Shown here: in pieces, positions 35,022-44,448 of the stretch
Numbering within the stretch: the first letter of the stretch is position 1
Layout: every line of letters begins with the position of its first letter
Origin: Eoetvoesia sp035555955
GTDB lineage: Bacteria; Pseudomonadota; Gammaproteobacteria; Burkholderiales; Burkholderiaceae_B
DNA length: 64,000 nucleotides
Direction of reading: 5' to 3'
Assembly (NCBI RefSeq): GCF_035555955.1
Contig: NZ_DATMGA010000027.1
Location: forward strand, 1 to 64,000
The notes under the pieces: generated by a model
What the model was told of the DNA's origin: nothing
What the model saw: the letters and a program-made list of their open reading frames with translations, nothing else
Database searches by the model: none
Position numbers and translations under genes: made by a program

Positions 35022-37610
35022 TTATGCCGCTTGCGAGGTGGTTTCGTCGACCCGCTTGGCGATGTGCTCGAGCGCGGCCTCGACCTGGTCGATGAGGATC
35101 AGGCACAGGTCGCCGTCGGCCAGCCTTTCCAGCGCGGTATCGATGGCCAGGAACTCGCCATGGATTTCCTGTATGTGCCTGGCCCGGCCGGCATTGGCCA
35201 GGCCCTGCTTCAGCAGGGCCAGCACTTCGCCGTCCTCCCGGCCACGCTGGCACTGATCCTCGTACAGGATGACGTCGTCGAAGGCTTCGCCCAGAATCTC
35301 GGTCTGGCGGCGGATATCGATGTCGCGGCGATCGCCCGCCCCGCTTATCACCACGCTGCGCCGCCTGGCAGGCAGGCTTTCCACCGCATCCACCAAAGCC
35401 TGGATGGCGTCGGGGTTGTGACCGTAGTCGGCGATCAGCGTCGCGCCCTTGTACGAGAACATATTGAAGCGCCCGGGCGCCGTGCTGGCGTCGCTGACGA
35501 AGGACGACAGGCCGGCCTGCATGGAGGCGCCCTCCAGGCCCAGCGCCCAGACAGCCGCCGCCGCGGCCATGGCGTTCTCCACCTGGAAGCCCAGAGTACC
35601 CGCACGAGTCAGCGGAATGTTCTTCAGCGGCAGGCGCAGCATATTGCCGCCTTCGGCGAGCACGATGTCGCCAGCCTCGACGAATACGGCACGCCCGCCT
35701 TGCGCGCGATGGGTGGCCAGCACAGGATGGTTGCCGTCGGCCGCAAAGAAAGTCACGGAGCCGGGACAGTTTTCGGCCATGGCCGCCACATAGGGATCGG
35801 CCGCATTCAGCACGGCCATGCCGTCCGGCGCCACGTTTTCGACAATGACCCGCTTGACGATGGCCAGGTCCTCCACCGTGCTGATGTAGTTGAGGCCCAG
35901 GTGGTCGCCCATGCCGACGTTGGTGACGACCGCCACATTGCAGCGGTCGAACCCCAAGCCTTCACGCAGGATGCCGCCGCGCGCGGTCTCGAGCACCGCC
36001 GCATCCACCTCGGGGTGCATCAGCACATTGCGCGCGCTGCGCGGGCCGCTGCAGTCGCCGGTATCGATGCACCGGCCGTTTATGTACACCCCGTCGGAAT
36101 TGGTCATGCCGACACGCAGGCCGGTACCGGCCAGCAAGTGCGCAATGAGCCGGGTGGTGGTGGTCTTGCCGTTGGTGCCGGCAATCGCCACCAACGGAAT
36201 ACGGCCGTTTTCCCCCTCGGGGAACATATTGGCGATGATGGCCTCGCCCACCGCCCGGCCCTTGCCGAACGAAGGGCTCAGATGCATGCGCAGCCCCGGC
36301 GCCGCATTGACTTCCACAATGCAGCCTTTGCCGGGAGACAACGGTTCATAGACGCTTTCGCTTACCAGGTCGATGCCGCAGATATCCAGGCCCACCATTT
36401 GCGCCGCCGCCACGGCCACGGCCGCCAGGTCGGGATGAACGTGGTCGGTGACATCGGTGGCGGTGCCGCCGGTGCTCAGGTTGGCATTATTGCGCAGCGC
36501 CACCAGCACGCCGTTCTGGGGAATGGAGTGCGCGTCGTAGCCTTGCTTGGCCATGGTGGCCACGGCAATGTCGTCGTGTATGCGGATCTTGGTCAGAGAC
36601 GTGCCATGGCCTTCGCCGCGCGCGGGGTCGGCATTGATGGCCTCGACCAATTGCGCAATGGTGTGCCGGCCGTCGCCGATGACCTGTGGCGGATCGCGCC
36701 GCGCCGCCGCAACCAGCTTGTCGCCCACCACCAGCAAGCGGAAATCATGGCCGGGAAAATACCGCTCGACGATGACCTCGGAGCAAATGTCGGACGCCGC
36801 CTCGAAGGCTGCAAAAACCTGGCTGCGCCCCTGGAGGTTTACCGCCACCCCCTTGCCCTGGTTGCCGTCGCGCGGCTTGACCACCACCGGCCCGCCGATT
36901 TCCCGAGCCACTTCCCAGGCTTCTTCGGGCGTGGTCACGCTGCGGCCGTCCGGCACGGGCACGCCCGCCGCGCCGAGCAGCGCCTTGGTCAGGTCCTTGT
37001 CTTGCGCAATGGATTCGGCAATGGCGCTGGTGCAATCGGTTTCGGCGGCCTGAATGCGCCGCTGCCGGCTGCCCCAGCCAAACTGCACCAGGCTGCCCTG
37101 GGTCAGGCGGCGATAGGGAATCGAGCGCACGATCGCCGCCAGCACGATGGCGCCCGTGCTGGGCCCAAGGCGCACGTCTTCATTCAGTTCGCGCAGGCGC
37201 GCCAGTGCATCGGCCAGGTCGAACGGCGTGTCGTCCATGGCCGCCAGGCAAAGATCCTGGGCCAGGTCGAAGGCCATCCGGCCGACGTCTTCTTCGCTGT
37301 ACTCCACGATGACCTGGAACACTCCGGGCTCTATCGTGGCGGAAGTGCGGTAGAACGATACGGCGCAACCGGCCTGGGACTGCAGGCTCAACGCGGCGCA
37401 GGCCAGGGCGTGCGCCATCGAGTAGCTTTGTCCGTTGTTCAAGGGGCGCAGCAGGTCCAGTTCGGGAAAGCGGGCGCGCAAGCGCGTTTCGAATCCTGGC
37501 AGCGCATCGATGGCGCATTCGACATCGGTGCACGACACGATGGCTTCGATCGAAGTCTGGCGACTCCACAGATTGGGGCCGCGCAAAGCTCTTACACGTG
37601 AGACTTCCAT
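35022..37610 (-). CDS. cphA: Cyanophycin synthetase (full length)
   Basis: 862 residues. The family N-terminal segment RALRGPNLWS begins at about residue 7. An ATP-grasp domain (VVVKPRDGNQGKG at ~240) adds aspartate to the polymer backbone. The Mur-ligase-like domain (GTNGKTTTTRL at ~478) adds arginine to the side chains, and a C-terminal Mur ligase domain (DYGHNPDA, GAGDRRD) completes it. The product is multi-L-arginyl-poly-L-aspartate, a cytoplasmic nitrogen reserve. The start has AGAGGAAAC upstream. It lies 117 bp downstream of a second, shorter cphA on the same strand. No cyanophycinase gene is in the window. Confidence 0.95.
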   Translation of the reverse strand: MEVSRVRALRGPNLWSRQTSIEAIVSCTDVECAIDALPGFETRLRARFPELDLLRPLNNGQSYSMAHALACAALSLQSQAGCAVSFYRTSATIEPGVFQVIVEYSEEDVGRMAFDLAQDLCLAAMDDTPFDLADALARLRELNEDVRLGPSTGAIVLAAIVRSIPYRRLTQGSLVQFGWGSRQRRIQAAETDCTSAIAESIAQDKDLTKALLGAAGVPVPDGRSVTTPEEAWEVAREIGGPVVVKPRDGNQGKGVAVNLQGRSQVFAAFEAASDICSEVIVERYFPGHDFRLLVVGDKLVAAARRDPPQVIGDGRHTIAQLVEAINADPARGEGHGTSLTKIRIHDDIAVATMAKQGYDAHSIPQNGVLVALRNNANLSTGGTATDVTDHVHPDLAAVAVAAAQMVGLDICGIDLVSESVYEPLSPGKGCIVEVNAAPGLRMHLSPSFGKGRAVGEAIIANMFPEGENGRIPLVAIAGTNGKTTTTRLIAHLLAGTGLRVGMTNSDGVYINGRCIDTGDCSGPRSARNVLMHPEVDAAVLETARGGILREGLGFDRCNVAVVTNVGMGDHLGLNYISTVEDLAIVKRVIVENVAPDGMAVLNAADPYVAAMAENCPGSVTFFAADGNHPVLATHRAQGGRAVFVEAGDIVLAEGGNMLRLPLKNIPLTRAGTLGFQVENAMAAAAAVWALGLEGASMQAGLSSFVSDASTAPGRFNMFSYKGATLIADYGHNPDAIQALVDAVESLPARRRSVVISGAGDRRDIDIRRQTEILGEAFDDVILYEDQCQRGREDGEVLALLKQGLANAGRARHIQEIHGEFLAIDTALERLADGDLCLILIDQVEAALEHIAKRVDETTSQAA

Positions 37611-37727
37611 GAACTGCGTTTCCTCTTATTGGCGCCGCCGAAGGGGCAGCGCCGTATTCGTTGTCAAGGGTTCAAATGCCGGCCAGGCATCGGCCGGGCT
37701 GATTCCTGCTTGCGCTCCGGCCCGCGC

Positions 37728-39947
37728 TCATACCGCCACTTCCAGCGCCGGCGCCGCGCTGTCCGGCCGCACCTGCATCGCCGCGGCGGACTCCAGGCCG
37801 AAAGTCTCCACGCCGGTGCGCATCAGGGCGGGGTCGATATTCAAGGCCCAGCCGGCGGCCACCGCCGCCAGCACGTTCCGCACCTGTTGAAGCTGCGCGC
37901 CCCCTTCCGTAAGCGGCACGGCCGCCAGATCGGTAAGGCGGTTTTCGTCGGCCCCGTGAGCCAGGATGATCGCGCCGTCACGCACGAACACCCCGCGCCT
38001 GCCCGCGGCCAGATGCCCGGCCATCACGGCCCCCTTGCCGTCCATGCCGAAGAACACCACGTCGCCGTCGCACAGGCCGGCCATGGCTGCCACCGGCTCG
38101 TCGTCGGCGTTCAGCACCGCCGCGCCTCCGGGCAGCACCACGTCGACCTGGGTGCGGAACACATTGGCAATGCGATCGACGTCGTCGACGTAGAAATCGG
38201 GCAGTGTGTCGGCGGGATCGAGGTTCGTGACTATGCCCACCTGGCAACGGTCATAGGCCAGGCCTTCGGTAAGAATGACGCGGCTGCTGTTTTCAATGAC
38301 GCCGGCCTGGACGGCGCGGTTCATCAAGACCCGCTGGCCCTGCTGCCAGTTGGCGCAATCCTTGCTTTCGACATGGCGATGGCCGAAGAACAGGCCATTG
38401 CTGCAGGCCAGGCCAATGGAAAGGCCGTTGAGCTGCAGCAACCGGGCCACGATGCGCGCCACCGTGGTCTTGCCATGGCTGCCGGTTACCCCCACAAGAG
38501 GAATACGGCCGGCCTGTCCGGGCGGGAAAAGGTGATCGACAATGGCCTCGCCCACCGGGCGGGGCTGCCCTTGCGCGGGCTTGATGTGCATGAGCAGGCC
38601 GGGGCCCGCGTTGACTTCGACAATGGCGCCCCCCTGCTCTTCCAGAGGGCGGGAAATGTCGCTGGCCACGAGGTCGACGCCGGCGATGTCCAGGCCGACG
38701 ACGCGCGCCGCCAGGGTAACCGCCGAGGCCACCGAGGGGTGGACCAGATCGGTCACGTCCAGCGAAACATTGCCGCTGCGCTGGATGATCACCGTCTTGC
38801 CGGGCTCGGGCACGGATTCGGCGCTATACCCCTGGCGGCCGACTTCCAGCCGGGCGGCGGAATCCAGGCGAATGACGTTGAGCGGGTGGTCTTCGTCGCG
38901 CCCACGGCGCGGGTCGGAATTGATCTGGCTTTCGATGAGATCTTCGATGGTGCTGACGCCGTCGCCCACCACCGAGGCCACCTCGCCGCGCGCGGCGGCC
39001 ACCATACGGTCGCCCACCACCAGCAGGCGATGCTCGTCGCCCTGGATGAAGCGCTCGACCACCACGCCGCTGCCCTCGTCCACCGCCACGGCAAAGGCGG
39101 TCTCGATTTCGGCGCGCGTGGCCAGGTTGGTGAATACGCCGCGGCCATGATTGCCGTCCATGGGCTTGACGACCACGGGCAGGCCGATGGACTCGGCCGC
39201 CTCCCAGGCTTCCTCAGCCGTTTCCACCAGTTGCCCCTCGGGCACCGGCACGCCGCAGGCCTGCAGCAGGGTCTTGGTGAGGTCTTTGTCGCGCGACACG
39301 CCCTCGGCGATGGCGCTGGTCTGGTCGGTTTCCGCCGTCCAGATACGGCGCTGCGCCGCCCCGTAGCCCAATTGAACCAGGTTGTTGACCTCGCTGAGGC
39401 GAATGGCGGGAATATCGCGGTCGTCGGCGGCGTTGACGATGCTGTCCGTGCTGGGACCAAGGCGCAGCGACTCGGTAAGCTCGCGCAGTTCGTCGACCGC
39501 GCCCTGCACATCGTAGGGCCGGTCTTCGATGGCGGCCATGACCAGGTCGCGGGCGGCATACAGCGCCGCGCGGGTCACGGGCTCGTACCAGGCGCGCACG
39601 ATCACCTTGTACACCCCGCGCACAGGGGTTTCCCGGGCCCGTCCCAGGCCGCCGGGCAGGCCGGCCAGGCTTTGCAGTTCCAGTGTGACGTGTTCCAGGA
39701 TGTGGGCGGGCCAGGTTCCGTCACGCAAACGTTGTAAAAAACCACCACGTTCGCCGACGCTGCAGCGATGCTCGACCAGGGTCGGCAGCCAGGCGGAAAG
39801 CCGTTCGTTGAACCCCGGGATGGTGTTGGACGGAAAGTCTTCCAGATCCCCGATATCGACCCAAGCCTCGATAATTGGCCTGTAGGCCCAGATGCTGGGC
39901 CCGCGCAGGGACAACATCTTGATAAATTCAATGTGTTTTTTGTTCAT
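37728..39947 (-). CDS. cphA: Cyanophycin synthetase, second shorter paralogue (CphA'/CphA2-like)
   Basis: 739 residues. It has the same N-terminal family segment (SLRGPSIWAY), ATP-grasp domain (VVVKPMDGNHGRG at ~259) and Mur-like central domain (GSHGKTTVAR at ~486). It ends about 130 residues earlier than its neighbour and lacks the counterpart of the DYGHNPDA ... GAGDRRD domain. The 117 bp after its stop are too short to hide that domain, so the protein is naturally short rather than frameshifted. In cyanobacteria a shortened CphA2 polymerises beta-aspartyl-arginine; a comparable role is possible here (inference). The ATG is poorly served by a ribosome site and lies in a perfect hairpin. Confidence 0.9.
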   Translation of the reverse strand: MNKKHIEFIKMLSLRGPSIWAYRPIIEAWVDIGDLEDFPSNTIPGFNERLSAWLPTLVEHRCSVGERGGFLQRLRDGTWPAHILEHVTLELQSLAGLPGGLGRARETPVRGVYKVIVRAWYEPVTRAALYAARDLVMAAIEDRPYDVQGAVDELRELTESLRLGPSTDSIVNAADDRDIPAIRLSEVNNLVQLGYGAAQRRIWTAETDQTSAIAEGVSRDKDLTKTLLQACGVPVPEGQLVETAEEAWEAAESIGLPVVVKPMDGNHGRGVFTNLATRAEIETAFAVAVDEGSGVVVERFIQGDEHRLLVVGDRMVAAARGEVASVVGDGVSTIEDLIESQINSDPRRGRDEDHPLNVIRLDSAARLEVGRQGYSAESVPEPGKTVIIQRSGNVSLDVTDLVHPSVASAVTLAARVVGLDIAGVDLVASDISRPLEEQGGAIVEVNAGPGLLMHIKPAQGQPRPVGEAIVDHLFPPGQAGRIPLVGVTGSHGKTTVARIVARLLQLNGLSIGLACSNGLFFGHRHVESKDCANWQQGQRVLMNRAVQAGVIENSSRVILTEGLAYDRCQVGIVTNLDPADTLPDFYVDDVDRIANVFRTQVDVVLPGGAAVLNADDEPVAAMAGLCDGDVVFFGMDGKGAVMAGHLAAGRRGVFVRDGAIILAHGADENRLTDLAAVPLTEGGAQLQQVRNVLAAVAAGWALNIDPALMRTGVETFGLESAAAMQVRPDSAAPALEVAV

Positions 39948-39958
39948 CTTGAGATGAA
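39943..39958 (-). promoter_or_regulatory. Hairpin enclosing the start codon of the second cphA
   Basis: A perfect 6-bp inverted repeat with a 4-base loop: in the mRNA UUCAUC, loop UCAA, GAUGAA. The AUG start is inside the 3' arm. No purine-rich ribosome site is visible just upstream. The structure could limit translation initiation. Confidence 0.5.
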
Positions 39959-40198
39959 GGAGTCTGGAAGAAAAGGGGAAGGCAACACAGTTCGGACGAA
40001 CGATGCCGTTTATAGCCGGAAGCGGAAAAATGACAGATGCATTTGCCAGGCGCAACCAAAGAGAAGAGAATTGCGGAGCTAGCCGCAAGAGAAGCAAATT
40101 AAACTCCTAGCCAGTGCGCAAAGCAAGCAAATTTCGCGTGTTCACCCTTCCTTACAAGCACCTTACGCATTCTGTGCCAAAAACACCGCATTTACTCC

Positions 40199-42445
40199 AT
40201 GAATCCCGAAGCAAATAAGGTGGACACCCCCCTGGCCGAAGTTTCCTCTTTCTGGCTGCCCGAGCTGGAAAAACACCTGCGGGAGCACGAAATCGTTCTG
40301 GCCAGCCTGGAGCTCGACCTCAACACCGACCTGCAGTTTTCCAAGGGCTTGCTGGTCGTTACCGACCGCCGGCTGCTGGCCAGGGAATCCCTCCAGGGCG
40401 ACTGGCGCGAATGGGCCTACCGCCCGGGGCTGGCCCTTATTCAGCACGACCACGCCGGCGTGGGTTCGCTGGAACTGCTGGATACGCAGGCACAGCTTGC
40501 CAAATGGCGGTATACGCTGGGCTGCAACCCGGCCGCGCTGCGTCTTATCGCCCAGTTCGAGCGCCAATGCGCCGCGGCGCAGGGCCAGTTCGTCCGCCCC
40601 GGAACAGACTACGACGAAAGCCTGGACGAAGACGGCGACCCGCCCTCCCCGCCCTCCACCTGGGCCCTGCTGCGCCTGTGGCGGTTTGCCCAGCCCTACC
40701 GCATGCAATTGCTGGCCGGCTTCGTGCTGACGCTGGTTTCGACCGCCGCCGCACTGGTCGCACCGTACCTGACCATGCCACTCATGGACGACGTGCTGAT
40801 TCCCTTCCAGAACGGCACGCCCATAGACTGGGGCCTGGTGCGCCTGTACCTGGGCGGGCTTCTGGGTTCGTCGATACTGGCCTGGGTGCTGGGCTGGGGC
40901 CGCACCTACATCCTGGCGCGCGTCAGCGAGCGCATCGGCGCCGACCTGCGCACGGCCACCTACCAGCACCTGCAAACCTTGTCGCTGCAATACTTCGGCG
41001 GCAAGCGCACCGGCGACCTGATCTCGCGCATCGGCTCGGAGTCCGACCGCATCTGTATTTTTCTTTCGCTGCACCTGCTGGATTTCGCCACCGACGTGCT
41101 TATGATCGTCATGACGGCCGTCATCCTGGTCTCCATCAACCCCTGGCTGGCGCTGGTCACGCTGATTCCCCTGCCCTTCATCGCCTGGCTCATTCATTTG
41201 GTGCGCGACCGCCTGCGCCACGGCTTCGAGCGCGCCGACCGCATCTGGTCGGAACTGACCAATGTGCTGGCCGACACCATTCCGGGCATCCGCGTGGTCA
41301 AGGCCTTTGCCCAGGAGCGCCGCGAAGTCGGGCGCTTTCGCGAGGCCAACAACCGCAACCTGGTCATCAACGACCGGGTCAATGCGGTATGGTCGCTGTT
41401 CTCGCCCACCGTCACCTTCCTGACCGAGGTCGGCCTGCTGGTGGTCTGGGGCTTCGGCATATGGCTGGTATCGCGCGACCAGATCACGGTGGGTGTGCTG
41501 ACCGCCTTCCTCACCTACATCAGCCGCTTCTACATCCGGCTGGATTCCATGAGCCGCATCGTCTCGTTCACGCAGAAGGCGGCGGCGGGCGCCAAGCGCA
41601 TCTTCGACATCCTGGACCACGTCTCCAGCGTGCCCGAGCCCGCGCACCCCGTGCACCTGGACGAGGTCAAGGGCCGCATCGAACTGCGCAACATCGGCTT
41701 TCGCTACGGCAACCGCGCCGTCATCCGCGGCATCGACCTGAACATTGCGCCGGGCGAAATGATAGGCCTGGTGGGCCATAGCGGATCGGGCAAAAGCACC
41801 CTGGTCAACCTCATCTGCCGCTTCTACGACGTAACCGAGGGCTCCATCCGCATCGACGGGCTGGACATCCGCGCACTGCCCGTCTCGGAATACCGCAAGC
41901 ACATCGGCCTGGTCCTGCAGGAGCCCTTCCTGTTCTTCGGCACCATCGCCGAGAACATCGCCTACGGCAAGCCCAACGCCACCTACAAGGAAATCATCGC
42001 GGCGGCCCGCGCGGCCAATGCGCATGAATTCATCCTGCGCCTGCCCCACGGCTACGACTCGCTGGTGGGCGAGCGCGGCCAGGCCCTGTCGGGCGGCGAG
42101 CGCCAGCGCATTTCCATCGCCCGCGCCCTGCTCATCAACCCGCGCATCCTCATCCTGGACGAGGCCACCTCGTCGGTGGACACCACCACCGAACAGGAAA
42201 TCCAGAAGGCCCTGGACAACCTGACCCGCGGCCGCACCACGATTTCCATCGCCCACCGTCTCAGCACCCTGCACCAGGCCGATCGCCTGGTGGTGCTGGA
42301 CCGGGGCAAGATCGTGGAAGTCGGCAAGCACGACGAACTGCTGGCCAGAAACGGCGCCTATTCCCGCCTGTACCAGGCCCAGGCCCGGGGCGAAGACCCC
42401 CTTGGCACCTGGGACGACGATGACGCCGAGGAAGCCAGCTTATGA
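40199..42445 (+). CDS. ABC exporter (fused permease-ATPase), cyanophycin-locus associated
   Basis: 748 residues. An unusual N-terminal domain of about 150 residues (with GLLVVTDRRLLARE, reminiscent of bacterial PH-like domains) precedes a type I exporter membrane domain (about 160-460, six helices) and a nucleotide-binding domain. The latter has GHSGSGKST, QEPFLFFGT, LSGGERQRI, ILILDEATSSVD and SIAHRLST, all intact. It faces away from cphA' across 251 bp and is followed by DUF1854. I recall families with this arrangement being named as cyanophycin-metabolism associated. The transported molecule is unknown. Confidence 0.9.
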   Translation: MNPEANKVDTPLAEVSSFWLPELEKHLREHEIVLASLELDLNTDLQFSKGLLVVTDRRLLARESLQGDWREWAYRPGLALIQHDHAGVGSLELLDTQAQLAKWRYTLGCNPAALRLIAQFERQCAAAQGQFVRPGTDYDESLDEDGDPPSPPSTWALLRLWRFAQPYRMQLLAGFVLTLVSTAAALVAPYLTMPLMDDVLIPFQNGTPIDWGLVRLYLGGLLGSSILAWVLGWGRTYILARVSERIGADLRTATYQHLQTLSLQYFGGKRTGDLISRIGSESDRICIFLSLHLLDFATDVLMIVMTAVILVSINPWLALVTLIPLPFIAWLIHLVRDRLRHGFERADRIWSELTNVLADTIPGIRVVKAFAQERREVGRFREANNRNLVINDRVNAVWSLFSPTVTFLTEVGLLVVWGFGIWLVSRDQITVGVLTAFLTYISRFYIRLDSMSRIVSFTQKAAAGAKRIFDILDHVSSVPEPAHPVHLDEVKGRIELRNIGFRYGNRAVIRGIDLNIAPGEMIGLVGHSGSGKSTLVNLICRFYDVTEGSIRIDGLDIRALPVSEYRKHIGLVLQEPFLFFGTIAENIAYGKPNATYKEIIAAARAANAHEFILRLPHGYDSLVGERGQALSGGERQRISIARALLINPRILILDEATSSVDTTTEQEIQKALDNLTRGRTTISIAHRLSTLHQADRLVVLDRGKIVEVGKHDELLARNGAYSRLYQAQARGEDPLGTWDDDDAEEASL

Positions 42446-42463
42446 ACCGGACACAGCCAAGCC

Positions 42464-42931
42464 ATGACGCAACTTGACCTGCACCTGCGGCGCGACGCCT
42501 TCGGCTGCCTGCTGCTTCGCACCCCGTCGGGCCGCGAAGTGCCGGTGATCCCGGTACGCAGCTTTCCCATTTCCGACCCCGGCGCGGGCCTGGCCCTGGT
42601 GGGCACCGACGGCTCCGAACTGGTCTGGATAGAAGGCCCCGACGAACTCGCGCCCGAGACCCTGAAGCTTATACGGGAAGAGCTAGCCAGCCGCGAATTC
42701 ACACCCGAAATCCAACGCATCGTCAGCGTTTCAAGCTTTGCCACGCCCAGCCGCTGGCAGGTGGAAACCGACCGCGGTCCCGCCCAACTGGTACTCAAGG
42801 GCGAGGAAGACATCCGCCGCCTATCGACCGGCACCCTGCTGATCGCCGACTACAGCGGCGTGCAGTTCCTCATCCGCCACGTACCGGCGCTGGACAAAGC
42901 CAGCCGCCGGCTGCTGGATCATTTTTTGTAG
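42464..42931 (+). CDS. DUF1854 family protein
   Basis: 155 residues with no signal peptide or membrane segment. It opens LDLHLRRDAFGCLLLRTPSGR, a beta-rich start, and contains FTPEIQRIVSVSSF and DRGPAQLVLKGEEDIRRL, consistent with DUF1854. Its start is 18 bp after the stop of the ABC exporter, so the two are co-transcribed. DUF1854 has no established function; linkage to the exporter and to the two cphA genes suggests an accessory role in cyanophycin handling (inference). Confidence 0.82.
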   Translation: MTQLDLHLRRDAFGCLLLRTPSGREVPVIPVRSFPISDPGAGLALVGTDGSELVWIEGPDELAPETLKLIREELASREFTPEIQRIVSVSSFATPSRWQVETDRGPAQLVLKGEEDIRRLSTGTLLIADYSGVQFLIRHVPALDKASRRLLDHFL

Positions 42932-43000
42932 CGGCTATATAAACTAACGCGGCGGCGCTCACACCACCCATACCGCTTCGAGCGTGCCACGCTCCGCGGA

Positions 43001-43699
43001 TCAAACTCCCAGGTATTGTCGTTGCACAGCAGTGTCCGAGCCCAATTCCGAGGAAGAACCTGTCCAGACAACACGCCCCTTTTCAAGGACATAATGCCTG
43101 TCTGCAATCTTAATCAAATGGCTCAAATTCTTGTCCACGACAAGAATGGACTGGCCCAGCTTTTTCAGCTCGTCGAGGCACCGCCAAATCTCCAGTCGGA
43201 TCAAAGGAGCCAGTCCCTCGGTCGCCTCGTCCAGAATAAGCAATTGCGGATTTGTCATCAAAGCTCGAGCGATCGCCAACATCTGCTGCTCACCTCCAGA
43301 CAATTGATTTCCATAATTACCCAGACGCTCACCCAACCGTGGAAAGAGATCGAGCACACGCGCCAAGTTCCATGGACTATCAGCATGCCGACGATTCGTC
43401 GCCGTCGCCACCAGATTCTCTTTTACAGTCAAATTGGGAAAAATGTGCCGGCCTTCGGGCACCAAACCAATGCCGGCCTGGGGAATTTTGTATGCGGCCA
43501 ATTTATGCAATGGCTTGCCATTGAACTCAATGATCCCGCTTGCCTGAATCAAGCCCATTGTCGACATGATGGTCGATGTCTTTCCCATGCCGTTGCGCCC
43601 TAATAATCCCACGACCTCCCCCGCCCCAATCTCGAGGTCTACGCCAAATAGAACCTGGCTAAGCCCATAGCTGGCAGTCAGATTACTGATTTTCAGCAT
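43001..43699 (-). CDS. Liv-type ABC transporter ATP-binding protein, LivF (second system)
   Basis: 232 residues. It has GRNGMGKTS for Walker A, LSGGEQQML signature, LLILDEATEGLAP Walker B and a switch segment VDKN where most LivF proteins have VEQN. It overlaps the LivG-type gene by 7 bases (ATGCTGA). It is the last gene of a five-gene importer operon that is AT-richer than the flanking DNA. Within this window it is most similar to the LivF at 27660, but the identity is low enough that this is not a recent duplicate. Confidence 0.92.
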   Translation of the reverse strand: MLKISNLTASYGLSQVLFGVDLEIGAGEVVGLLGRNGMGKTSTIMSTMGLIQASGIIEFNGKPLHKLAAYKIPQAGIGLVPEGRHIFPNLTVKENLVATATNRRHADSPWNLARVLDLFPRLGERLGNYGNQLSGGEQQMLAIARALMTNPQLLILDEATEGLAPLIRLEIWRCLDELKKLGQSILVVDKNLSHLIKIADRHYVLEKGRVVWTGSSSELGSDTAVQRQYLGV

Positions 43700-44448
43700 A
43701 TTGCCTCTTCTCCCAGATAGGCGGCACGAACCTCTTCATTGTCGCGAATTGCCAGCGGCGTATCGGTAGCGACACAACGCCCGTAAACCAAAACACTGAT
43801 TCTGTCCGCCAAGGAAAACACCGCGTCCATATCGTGCTCGACCAAAACAATGGTGTACTGCCCCTTGAGCTTATGCAACAGATCGACCATACGCTGGCTG
43901 TCATCGCCACCCATGCCTGCCAAAGGCTCATCCAGCAACAGCAAATCGGGGCGTGTCGCCAACGCGACGGCAAGTTCCAGTTGGCGCTGCTCCCCGTGGG
44001 ACAACGAATAAACCTGAGCGCCCATCTTGGCTTCCAGCTCGACCATATGCAGAAACTCGCAAGACGCCCCGATCAGATTCCGAACCGCCGTCGCAGCGCG
44101 GAAAAAATGAAAAGCATGCCCCTGTTGCGCTTGCACGGCCAACATTACATTTTCCAAGACACTCAGCTGCGGCCAAAGAGACGTGATCTGGAAGGAGCGC
44201 ACAATACCTCGACGCACTCTTTTCACCACATCCCATTGGGTGATATCCATACCCTGGTACACAATGGAGCCAGATGTAGGCTTGAGCTGCCCCGATAGCT
44301 GAGCCAACAACGTCGTTTTACCGGCGCCATTGGGGCCGATAATCGCGTGAGTCTCATTGCGGCGAATGGACAAGGAAAGATCGTCCGTAGCGGACAAGCC
44401 GCCGAAACTCTTGAACAGACGCGTCACCTCAAGAATAGGATCGCTCAT
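43693..44448 (-). CDS. Liv-type ABC transporter ATP-binding protein, LivG (second system)
   Basis: 251 residues. Walker A is GPNGAGKTT, the signature is LSHGEQRQLELA, Walker B is LLLLDEPLAGMG and the H-loop is VEHDMDAVFSLADR, all canonical. Its ATG overlaps the stop of the LivM-type gene (ATGA) and its end overlaps the LivF start. The longer frame upstream of 44448 overlaps livM and is rejected. Confidence 0.93.
   Translation of the reverse strand: MSDPILEVTRLFKSFGGLSATDDLSLSIRRNETHAIIGPNGAGKTTLLAQLSGQLKPTSGSIVYQGMDITQWDVVKRVRRGIVRSFQITSLWPQLSVLENVMLAVQAQQGHAFHFFRAATAVRNLIGASCEFLHMVELEAKMGAQVYSLSHGEQRQLELAVALATRPDLLLLDEPLAGMGGDDSQRMVDLLHKLKGQYTIVLVEHDMDAVFSLADRISVLVYGRCVATDTPLAIRDNEEVRAAYLGEEAIC

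Noticed and set aside
34746..37601. 951-codon open frame on the + strand opposite cphA
   Set aside because: It is antisense to a clear cyanophycin synthetase gene, low in hydrophobic structure and without motifs. The same holds for long frames at 29182-31263, 37629-39737 and 40163-42331.
37611..37727. Frameshifted remnant of the missing domain of the short cphA
   Set aside because: Only 117 bp separate the two genes, too few for the ~130-residue domain, and no similarity to DYGHNPDA or GAGDRRD is seen in any frame.
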